8,911 nt of DNA from Candidatus Poribacteria bacterium (lineage in GTDB: Bacteria > Poribacteria > WGA-4E > WGA-3G), in NCBI GenBank assembly GCA_009842375.1, contig VYFM01000197.1, positions 535-9,445 on the forward strand, given 5' to 3'. A program made the position numbers and the translations under genes. Below, piece by piece: positions 1-6,335 of this stretch (positions are counted from its first letter, which is position 1; every line of letters starts with the position of its first letter). The notes under the pieces are model-generated. The model saw nothing but the letters and a program-made list of their open reading frames with translations. It searched no databases and was not told the DNA's origin.

Positions 1-74
1 GTGTAATAGTTTTATTCTAATTAGACTGTGGAATTCTCGGTATTAAATCATCATAGCAAGGAGTTCGCAGATTT

Positions 75-1085
75 ATGGATAAGATATTGCTCATTCGCCT
101 CAGTTCACTCGGAGATATTGTGTTAACAACCCCCGCAATCCGAGCGGTCCGCGCCCATTTCCCACAAGCCTATATTGCAATGTTAGTTGCTAAGCAATCG
201 GCTGATGTCCTACTACAAAACCCACATCTGAATGAAATAATTCAATTCAATCGATTTGCCAAAGATAAAGATACGGGAGAAATGTTACGTATCATCCGTA
301 TCTTACGCCAACGTAGATTCGCGCTTACATTTGATTTTCAACGTAAGTTTCGCACAGAATTGCTCATGTATTTCAGTGGCGCGACTGAGCGCGTTGGGAA
401 AGGTAGACTCTGTACTATTCGTGTACCAAAACAGGGCAACCAACATGCTACGGAAAGCTATTTCGATCTATTGCATGCAGCGGGAATCATGGCAGAAAAC
501 CGTGAGTTGGAGATGTTCCTTTCCAAATCTGAACGGACAGATGCCTGTTATGTATTTGAAGAAGCTGGCGTATCGGAAATGCAGTTAAAAGTAGGTTTAT
601 TCCCAGGGGCAGGATGGAAGTTGCGTGAGTGGATGCCTGACCGTTTTGCCTCAATTGGAGATAAACTTGTAGAAAAGTTTGATGCTCAAGTCATCATTTT
701 CGGTGGACCAAAAGAGGGGGCACTTGTCCGTTCTGTCGCGAATCTGATGCAGCATCCTGCTATCCTGTTCGCAGGAAATCTTCAGATCCGTCAGTTAGCG
801 GCATGCATAGAAAAGTGTGATCTTTTTCTAACAAATGACACAGGACCGATGCATATTGCTGCTGCAGTTGGAACACCCACAATTGCGCTTTTTGGACCTG
901 GCGATCACATACGTTTCCAGCCACTTGGTGAATCTAACACAGTTATTCGCCACGATGTAGCCTGTAGTCCATGTAAACAATTTACGGAAAAATGTAAAGA
1001 TAATATCTGTATGAAACAGATTACAGTTGATGAAGTATGGGATTCTATCTGTCAGATTCTTGATCGGCAGCGAATTAGTATGTAG
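75..1085 (+). CDS. Glycosyltransferase family 9 (LPS heptosyltransferase-like)
   Basis: This 336-aa protein has the GT-B layout of the GT9 family, whose members transfer heptose or related sugars from nucleotide donors onto lipopolysaccharide or other surface glycans at the cytoplasmic face of the inner membrane. The N-terminal acceptor half opens with ILLIRLSSLGDIVLTTPA (about residues 4-21), the family signature. The donor half shows FPGAGWKLREW from residue 176 and TNDTGPMHIAAA from residue 253, the usual nucleotide-sugar site. Near the C-terminus four cysteines (297, 300, 307, 312) form the C-x2-C-x6-C-x4-C cluster seen in many GT9 proteins; its role is uncertain. The length is normal for the family. 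AAGGAG at 58-63 lies 11 nt before the ATG and supports the start. It is the only plus-strand gene and converges on the channel gene with 12 bp between stops. The acceptor and exact sugar cannot be read from sequence, so no waa/rfa symbol is given. The 74 bp upstream show no convincing promoter. Confidence 0.93.
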   Translation: MDKILLIRLSSLGDIVLTTPAIRAVRAHFPQAYIAMLVAKQSADVLLQNPHLNEIIQFNRFAKDKDTGEMLRIIRILRQRRFALTFDFQRKFRTELLMYFSGATERVGKGRLCTIRVPKQGNQHATESYFDLLHAAGIMAENRELEMFLSKSERTDACYVFEEAGVSEMQLKVGLFPGAGWKLREWMPDRFASIGDKLVEKFDAQVIIFGGPKEGALVRSVANLMQHPAILFAGNLQIRQLAACIEKCDLFLTNDTGPMHIAAAVGTPTIALFGPGDHIRFQPLGESNTVIRHDVACSPCKQFTEKCKDNICMKQITVDEVWDSICQILDRQRISM

Positions 1086-1097
1086 ATATTCAACATT

Positions 1098-2282
1098 TTA
1101 ACTACGGCTAGCGAGTTTATTGGCAAAAATACTGATTAATCCACCCAACATCAGATATCCAAATATCACTTCCAACGTTACAAGCAGACGCGCAGTAGCA
1201 TTATCCGCCACGACATCACCAAAACCGAGTGTGGTAAACGTGACAATGCTGAAATAGAAAGAATTCCAAAAGGTCAATTGCTCACCACTATACTGACCTG
1301 TCGCTTGATGAAATTGGGGCGATAATGTTTGCATCCATTCGGGTGTCCACGATGGAAATGGCATGTATGCGATTGCGAACAGTAAAGCAAAGAACAACGA
1401 CCAGAACGCCCAAAGTCCGAGATTGCGTCCATAATCGGAACTCCATCGCCATAGACGTGCTAACATCGGATTCGCTTTACTAAAGGCACGGATAAACTGC
1501 TGGTCTGCAACATACCGTTTGAAAAACGGATTCGCAACTTCGTCCACATGCTGACTGTCTAAATAGAATTCAGTTGGTTTTTTTGGATTCTTGGTGAACC
1601 TATTGACAATTGATTGACGGATTGTATTGGGGATATACTGAACATCTCGGAAAGAGGCAACAGCAGCAAACTTGGCAGCAGTAAAAAGTGTTCTGCCGAT
1701 AAATGATGACCGATTAAATACAACGACTTGCGCGAAATTTGTGCCAGTACAGTCAAGTGTCCGTTGGAAAAGCACATGACTAAAGTTCGCTTCCTTGTGA
1801 AATTGTGCCTCATGGAAAACTGCGTTATTTAGAAATTGTGCTTGGTGGAAATCAGCAACATTGCGAAATATTGCACGCCAAAAACTTACACTTCTGTGGA
1901 AAACTGCACTATGGAAGTTAGCACGACCAGCAAAGGTTGTTTCGCGAAATCCGCTGTGAAGCATCGTTTCACGACTATCGCTTTGATGTTGGAAGGTGGA
2001 TTCATCAAAATCAACATCCGCCTCAAAAACGGAACGTCGGAAGGATACCTCTTGTTGGAATACTGCTGTTCGGAAATTGACAACGTTTTTGAAAGTGCAG
2101 CCTATACAGGACAACGTTTTATTGATACAGATTCGGTCGTTTTCATCACGTTCAAGTTCAGCAGAAAATAGATCAACGACTCCTTCAATTGTGCAATTGT
2201 TCAGGATGATATATGAAGCATCGCTTTCCAAGGCTTTAAGAAGTTCCCGCGCTTCAATCGTCTCATCATACTTTTCATACAT
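1098..2282 (-). CDS. Solenoid (pentapeptide-like) protein fused to a two-TM K+-type channel, copy 1
   Basis: This 394-aa protein joins an N-terminal pentapeptide-like solenoid (about residues 59-216) to a C-terminal two-helix pore domain of the Ion_trans_2 type. TM1 is about residues 288-308 (around LWAFWSLFFALLFAIAY). A turret of about 30 residues follows, then a pore helix and the filter T351-L-G-F-G-D356, then TM2 at about 366-386. The filter matches the potassium TxGYGD signature with Phe for Tyr, so potassium selectivity is likely but not certain. By the usual topology the solenoid would be cytoplasmic and the turret periplasmic. No RCK or cyclic-nucleotide domain follows TM2; the chain ends eight residues later at FANKLASRS. 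The ATG is backed by AAGGA (plus-strand 2292-2296) 9 nt upstream. It lies 41 bp after the oxidoreductase gene and is paralogous to the channel at 3599-4780. Unlike that copy, its solenoid carries an insertion of about nine residues (around 98-111). The solenoid may sense, scaffold or tether; the sequence does not decide. Confidence 0.85.
   Translation of the reverse strand: MYEKYDETIEARELLKALESDASYIILNNCTIEGVVDLFSAELERDENDRICINKTLSCIGCTFKNVVNFRTAVFQQEVSFRRSVFEADVDFDESTFQHQSDSRETMLHSGFRETTFAGRANFHSAVFHRSVSFWRAIFRNVADFHQAQFLNNAVFHEAQFHKEANFSHVLFQRTLDCTGTNFAQVVVFNRSSFIGRTLFTAAKFAAVASFRDVQYIPNTIRQSIVNRFTKNPKKPTEFYLDSQHVDEVANPFFKRYVADQQFIRAFSKANPMLARLWRWSSDYGRNLGLWAFWSLFFALLFAIAYMPFPSWTPEWMQTLSPQFHQATGQYSGEQLTFWNSFYFSIVTFTTLGFGDVVADNATARLLVTLEVIFGYLMLGGLISIFANKLASRS
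1635..2108 (-). repeat. Eleven-residue (33-bp) repeat array in channel copy 1
   Basis: Aromatic residues, nearly all Phe, fall at positions 64, 70, 75, 81, 86, 92, 97, then 112, 117, 123, 128, 134, 139, 145, 150 and so on to Tyr216. The spacings alternate 6 and 5, giving an 11-residue unit close to F-x-x-A-x-F-x-x-x-A-x. Cys59 and Cys178 take the place of an aromatic. The only break in the rhythm is the 15-residue step from 97 to 112. This spacing matches the F-centred subgroup of pentapeptide-repeat families rather than the strict A(D/N)LxX type. Confidence 0.85.
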
Positions 2283-2323
2283 TTATATCTATCCTTACGA
2301 TTTGAAACGCGTTTACCACTTGC

Positions 2324-3481
2324 TCAATCAAGCATTGTAGCCCATCCTTTACTTGCCCGTATAGCATCAATAGCAATTTGGTAACGCCATCCATCATGGA
2401 ATGTCAAATAAGGTTCGTGTGGTTGGTCCTGAATATCCGCAAGGAAATCACGAACGAGAGCAGTCCACTTATTTTGGATTTCGTCTCCGATTTGTGGTAA
2501 ATCATCTTGCAATTCTTGTGGAACAGACAACTCTTCAGTTTCCTCACCAACGTGTTTTGTGATTTGATATAGAATATGTCCACCTCTTCCGACAAGTGTG
2601 CCTTGTGTTCCATAGAAAAACCAGCCACCATGGGGTTTATGTGATGGGACGCCTGGATTTGTGCGCATTGTTACAAGAATAGAATTACCAGAATCTGGAT
2701 TTGGATATCCTAACTTGAAGAACGCTGAATAATCCCACTCAGCATCACACTCACGCCATTCAAGTTTAGATGCTTCTTCGTGGGTAATCATGGTACTTCG
2801 CCACACACGCCAATCGCGTATTTCTGGTACGACCGGTGCTTTCCTTGGGTGAATTTTTGCCTCACCGACTGCTGCTGATACTTTCATGCCTGTCATCCGT
2901 TCAAGCATGCCGAGTCGGTGTGTGAGTCCGTTGTTTAAAGCACCGCCACCGTGTGCAAGAGAACTCATCCAATTCCACGGTTTAATTTTATCTGAAGGAG
3001 GACCTGATATTCTGCGGGTGTATCCGACATCAACTGCAGTTATATCACCGATGACTTTCTGCTGTGTTAGAAGTTCCTGCACATAAGCGACACTTGGGTC
3101 ATAACAATGAGTCGCAGCGAAGGCATGTTTCAAATTCGTGTCTTTGATTAGGTTACGGATATGACCAGCATCCTCAGCACTGAGTGCTAAAGGTTTTTCA
3201 CAGATAATATGGCATCCAAGTTCAACTGCAACTTCAATGACTTCAGTCCGTAAAATTGCGGGTGTTGTAACCGCAACAATATCTGGTTTATGTTCCAATA
3301 AACTCTTACGCCAGTCAGTTGAAGCATCAGGCACACCTAATCCATCTGCTACTTTCTGCACGATATCTGGTTTACGAGCACAGATGGCGAGCACCTCTAC
3401 ACCGTAATGTTGAAACGCTTTTGTATGTCCCTCAGCTGACCATCCTGCCCCAACGACAACGGCTTTTAATTTTGTGTTCAT
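2324..3481 (-). CDS. Gfo/Idh/MocA family NAD(P)-dependent oxidoreductase
   Basis: This 385-aa predicted cytoplasmic enzyme belongs to the Gfo/Idh/MocA family, which oxidises or reduces sugars, inositols and related polyols with NAD(P). The Rossmann fold begins with VVVGAGWSAEGH (residues 8-19), a variant of GxGxxG. The family motif CEKPLAL holds the likely catalytic Lys96. The C-terminal half carries HGGGALNNGLTHRLG, with the likely catalytic His188. The position four before that histidine, Asp in the inositol-dehydrogenase triad (Lys-Asp-His), is Asn184 here. The frame is open to a TTG at 3511, but the ATG at 3481 is preferred: it directly precedes the Rossmann strand and follows AGGGAG. The gene lies between two paralogous channel genes, 117 bp after one and 41 bp before the other. 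The substrate cannot be inferred, and this broad family is often annotated only as 'predicted dehydrogenase'. Confidence 0.9.
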   Translation of the reverse strand: MNTKLKAVVVGAGWSAEGHTKAFQHYGVEVLAICARKPDIVQKVADGLGVPDASTDWRKSLLEHKPDIVAVTTPAILRTEVIEVAVELGCHIICEKPLALSAEDAGHIRNLIKDTNLKHAFAATHCYDPSVAYVQELLTQQKVIGDITAVDVGYTRRISGPPSDKIKPWNWMSSLAHGGGALNNGLTHRLGMLERMTGMKVSAAVGEAKIHPRKAPVVPEIRDWRVWRSTMITHEEASKLEWRECDAEWDYSAFFKLGYPNPDSGNSILVTMRTNPGVPSHKPHGGWFFYGTQGTLVGRGGHILYQITKHVGEETEELSVPQELQDDLPQIGDEIQNKWTALVRDFLADIQDQPHEPYLTFHDGWRYQIAIDAIRASKGWATMLD

Positions 3482-3493
3482 TCTTAATTTTAT

Positions 3494-3499
3494 CTCCCT
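3494..3499 (-). promoter_or_regulatory. Ribosome binding site that sets the oxidoreductase start
   Basis: The plus-strand CTCCCT reads AGGGAG on the coding strand, 12 nt before the ATG at 3481. It lies inside the longer TTG-initiated frame (3511), so it argues for the downstream ATG. The spacing is slightly long. Confidence 0.55.
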
Positions 3500-3563
3500 A
3501 CTATAGTTCAATTTGTGTGAGAACTGTGACTAACAAAAATTGATAACCATGTAGTAGTGTTAT

Positions 3564-3581
3564 TACGATTCGAAGATCGTA
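3564..3581. repeat. Short inverted repeat in the 117-bp intergenic gap
   Basis: TACGAT and ATCGTA form a perfect 6-bp inverted repeat around the 6-nt centre TCGAAG. It lies between the stop of channel copy 2 (3599) and the start of the oxidoreductase (3481), about 83 bp upstream of that ATG. No T-run follows on the coding strand, so it does not look like an intrinsic terminator. It could be an operator half-site pair or chance. No clear -35/-10 pair was found in the rest of this gap. Confidence 0.3.
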
Positions 3582-3598
3582 TCTACCGGAAATGTGTG

Positions 3599-4780
3599 TT
3601 AACTCCTACTGGCAAGTTTATTGGCAAAAATACTAATTAGTCCACCAAGCATAACATATCCAAAAATGACTTCAAGTGTGACGAGGATACGCGCAGAGGT
3701 ATTGTCTGCGACTACGTCCCCAAACCCCAAAGTCGTAAAAGTTACAATGCTAAAATAAAAGGACTTCCAAAACGTTAATGGTTCATCTGCTTGGTCGCCA
3801 GTCACTTGATGGAATTGAGGCATCGTTTCCTGAAACCATTCTGGGAACCACGTCGGTGATGGCATATACACAAATGAAAACGTAAGTGCAATAAGCAATG
3901 ACCAAAGTGCCCAAAGAGCTAAACTGCGACCATAATCTGAACTCCATCGCCAAACCAACGCCCAAAATGGATGGATTTCTTTGAAAGCACGTACGTATTG
4001 TTGATCCGCAACGTAACGTTCGAAAAATGGATTCAGCACCCCATTAATGTCTTCACTATCTAAATAGAATTCCGTTGGTTGCATTGACTGATGGGTAAAC
4101 TTATTTCGTAACCACTGCCATATCGTGTCTGATATATAACTAACGTTTTGATAGGATGCTGAAACAGCAAATCGTGCAGCAGTGAAATCAGTCTCTTCGC
4201 GAAACGTTGTTTCATTGAAAACAGCAGTATCTGAGAATCGTGCTTGTACGAAATCTAATTTCTTGTTAAATAACACTCGGTTGAAATGTGAAGCATCCTG
4301 AAAGATTGCATTTCTGAATACTGCATTATCCGAGAACTGCACATCATTATAATCTGCTACCTGATGAAAACATGTTTTGGAAAATCGAGCCACTCCGTTG
4401 AAGATTGTCCCACGGAAAAGGGCTGGACCTTCAAATACTGACTCTCCAAAGTCACAAGTATTTTGGAACACAGTCCCACCGAAGTGGACAGTATCTCGAA
4501 AAACTGAATTTCCAAAAAACACCTCTTTTTGGAAATTGGTTTTCTCAAATTTGATGGTGTTTTTGAATTCACACCGAATGCAGATAATTTCCTTATCAAC
4601 TAAGAGTTGTTCTTCAGCTTCGGCTGCAGATTTGGATGAAAGGACGATTACACCTTCAATAATACAATTTGTCAAAAATATGCTTTCAAAATCTCCTTGC
4701 AAAATTGAGAGGAATGTATCTGCATTAAGTGTCTGTTCGGTACCATGGTAAACTTGCATTTCAATTTTTGTAGATGACAT
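3599..4780 (-). CDS. Solenoid (pentapeptide-like) protein fused to a two-TM K+-type channel, copy 2
   Basis: This 393-aa paralogue of the 1098-2282 protein has the same order: a short N-terminal lead with a shared N-C-x-I-E-G-V motif, a long aromatic solenoid (about residues 67-215), the linker motif TEFYLDS, a conserved WRWSSDYGRS element just before the membrane, TM1 (about 287-307), a turret, the pore filter T350-L-G-F-G-D355, and TM2 ending in FANKLASRS. The last 57 residues differ from copy 1 at only about five positions, whereas the solenoids differ at most non-core positions. As in copy 1, no RCK or nucleotide-binding domain is fused. The ATG at 4780 has no recognisable Shine-Dalgarno sequence; an in-frame ATG seven codons later (4759) has none either, so the start is less certain. 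It begins 34 bp after the stop of the DUF1501 gene, suggesting co-transcription. Potassium selectivity is inferred from the filter; the gating signal is unknown. Confidence 0.84.
   Translation of the reverse strand: MSSTKIEMQVYHGTEQTLNADTFLSILQGDFESIFLTNCIIEGVIVLSSKSAAEAEEQLLVDKEIICIRCEFKNTIKFEKTNFQKEVFFGNSVFRDTVHFGGTVFQNTCDFGESVFEGPALFRGTIFNGVARFSKTCFHQVADYNDVQFSDNAVFRNAIFQDASHFNRVLFNKKLDFVQARFSDTAVFNETTFREETDFTAARFAVSASYQNVSYISDTIWQWLRNKFTHQSMQPTEFYLDSEDINGVLNPFFERYVADQQYVRAFKEIHPFWALVWRWSSDYGRSLALWALWSLLIALTFSFVYMPSPTWFPEWFQETMPQFHQVTGDQADEPLTFWKSFYFSIVTFTTLGFGDVVADNTSARILVTLEVIFGYVMLGGLISIFANKLASRS
4136..4582 (-). repeat. Uninterrupted eleven-residue (33-bp) repeat array in channel copy 2
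   Basis: From Cys67 to Tyr215 the core positions (Phe, with Cys at 67 and Tyr at 144, 210 and 215) are spaced 5 and 6 residues alternately for 27 consecutive intervals without a break, about 13 units of 11 residues. Core positions include 72, 78, 83, 89, 94, 100, 105, 111, 116, 122, 127, 133, 138 and 144. Residues between the core positions are polar and varied, as expected of a right-handed solenoid with an aromatic core. Confidence 0.88.
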
Positions 4781-4814
4781 GCTTACAGAACACGTCTATC
4801 AGTGAATGAACAGG

Positions 4815-6293
4815 TTATGCCAATATCTCATTGACAACACGAGATTTTTCTTCAACGCCCGTTAACCGATGATCAAGTCCTTGGAACTTATAGGTCAGAC
4901 GTTCATGATCAATACCGAGTTGGTTAAGTATCGTAGCGTTTAGGTCTCGGACAGAAACGGGGTCTTTGATGACGTTATAACTAAAATCGTCAGTTTCTCC
5001 GTAGACAATACCGCTTTTTACGCCAGCACCAGCCATCCACATAGTGAAACATTTTGGGTGATGGTCTCGACCATAGTTATCTTTTTTGAGTGCCCCTTGG
5101 CAGTAAACAGTCCGTCCGAATTCACCACCCCATACCACGAGTGTGTCGTCAAGCATACCGCGTTGCTTAAGGTCTTGTACAAGCGCTGTTGCTGGCTGGT
5201 CAATGTCACGACACTGGTTACGTATATCATTAGGCAGGTTACCGTGTTGGTCCCATCCACGATGAAAGATTTGAACGAGACGAACATCACGTTCCATCAT
5301 CCGACGTGCAAGGATACAGCAATTTGCGAATGTGCCGGGTGTGTCAACCTCAGGACCATACATCTCCTTGACTTTATCTGATTCCTGCTTTAAATCCGTG
5401 AGTTCAGGGACAGAGGACTGCATACGAAACGCCATCTCATATTGAGAAATACGTGCATGAGTTTCTGGATCACCGACCTCCTCATAGATTTCCTCGTTGA
5501 GTTTGACTAAAGAATCAAGCATCCGTTTGCGTGCCTTTTCGCTCATGCCTTTCGGGTTTGAGAGGAATAGCACCGGATCACCTTGGCTGCGAAGAAGCAC
5601 ACCTTGATGTTCGGAAGGTAGGAAACCAGATCCCCAAAGTCGGTTATAGAGTGCCTGTGCTGACTTTCTGCCTGTCCACGTTGCATTCATCACAATAAAA
5701 GATGGAAGGTTTTTATTTTCAGTTCCTAATCCATAACTAAGCCATGCACCGAGACTCGGTTTACCGGGAGTTTCATCACCTGTACAAACAAAGGTAATAG
5801 CAGGGTCGTGGTTAATCGCATCGGTATGTAACGATTTTATAATCGCGATGTCTTTTACCATAGAAGCAGTATGCGGGAGCAATTCACTAACCCATGCCCC
5901 TTCACTGCCGTTGTCATGCTTCTTAAACTCAAAGATTGAAGGTGCAATGGGGAAACGGGCTTGTCCTGATGTCATCGTGGTGAGGCGTTGTCCCATCCGT
6001 ACTGTTTCGGGTAGGTCTTTATCAAAGAATTCTCCCATTTTCGGTTTGTAGTCATACATGTCCATTTGCGATGGCGCCCCGGACATGAATAGGTAGATAG
6101 CCCGTTTTGCTTTCGGTGCAAAGTGTGGTAGTTCCGGCAAACCGCCAACCCTTGTGCCTGCTTGCTGTTCAAGGGCATTTACAATACTATTCGGCAGCAA
6201 TGAGGCAAGGGCTACACCACCAAGACCCATCGCACATTTACCAAAGAATTGACGACGGGTCTCAAGTTGCAGATATTCTTTAATCGGGTCCAT
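4815..6293 (-). CDS. Tat-exported DUF1501 protein, copy A
   Basis: This 492-aa protein belongs to the DUF1501 family, which is related to the alkaline phosphatase/sulfatase fold and is abundant in Planctomycetes-type genomes; no reaction is firmly assigned. The N-terminus carries a twin-arginine motif, T12-R13-R14-Q-F-F-G-K, then a hydrophobic stretch (about 21-33) ending at Pro34, so export folded through Tat is likely. Candidate metal or active-site segments are GWDQH at 346-350, VVWGGEFGRT at about 386-395 and GRDHHP at 408-413. The ATG at 6293 is preceded by AAGGAG (plus-strand 6301-6306) with a 6-nt spacer. It is the downstream member of a tandem pair, 42 bp after copy B, and channel copy 2 follows after 34 bp. 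It differs from copy B at about 31 of 492 residues, none of them in the segments listed above. DUF1501 genes are often next to DUF1549/DUF1553 cytochrome genes; none is visible here. Confidence 0.92.
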   Translation of the reverse strand: MDPIKEYLQLETRRQFFGKCAMGLGGVALASLLPNSIVNALEQQAGTRVGGLPELPHFAPKAKRAIYLFMSGAPSQMDMYDYKPKMGEFFDKDLPETVRMGQRLTTMTSGQARFPIAPSIFEFKKHDNGSEGAWVSELLPHTASMVKDIAIIKSLHTDAINHDPAITFVCTGDETPGKPSLGAWLSYGLGTENKNLPSFIVMNATWTGRKSAQALYNRLWGSGFLPSEHQGVLLRSQGDPVLFLSNPKGMSEKARKRMLDSLVKLNEEIYEEVGDPETHARISQYEMAFRMQSSVPELTDLKQESDKVKEMYGPEVDTPGTFANCCILARRMMERDVRLVQIFHRGWDQHGNLPNDIRNQCRDIDQPATALVQDLKQRGMLDDTLVVWGGEFGRTVYCQGALKKDNYGRDHHPKCFTMWMAGAGVKSGIVYGETDDFSYNVIKDPVSVRDLNATILNQLGIDHERLTYKFQGLDHRLTGVEEKSRVVNEILA

Positions 6294-6335
6294 TGTTTAT
6301 CTCCTTTGTGATGCCAATTCTATTACGGGTTACGA

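Noticed and set aside
1086..1097. Bidirectional terminator between the convergent GT9 and channel genes
   Set aside because: The gap is only 12 bp and shows no hairpin or T-run.
2097..2108. C-x2-C near the start of both channel solenoids (Cys59/Cys62; Cys67/Cys70 in the other copy) as a zinc or redox site
   Set aside because: Cys59 and Cys67 sit exactly on the 5/6 core rhythm, so they are best explained as core positions of the solenoid. No second cysteine or histidine pair completes a site.
3503..3508. ACTATA on the plus strand (TATAGT on the coding strand) as a -10 box for the oxidoreductase
   Set aside because: No acceptable -35 lies at the right spacing, and a start there would put the ribosome binding site at the very 5' end of the transcript.
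3482..3511. Longer oxidoreductase start at the TTG at 3511
   Set aside because: The extra ten residues precede the Rossmann strand with no family match, and AGGGAG lies downstream of that TTG and in front of the ATG at 3481.
5058..5381. Plus-strand open frame opposite DUF1501 copy A, with an equivalent broken one opposite copy B
   Set aside because: It is antisense to well-supported coding sequence, has no family features or RBS, and its resemblance to the frame opposite copy B follows from the gene duplication.
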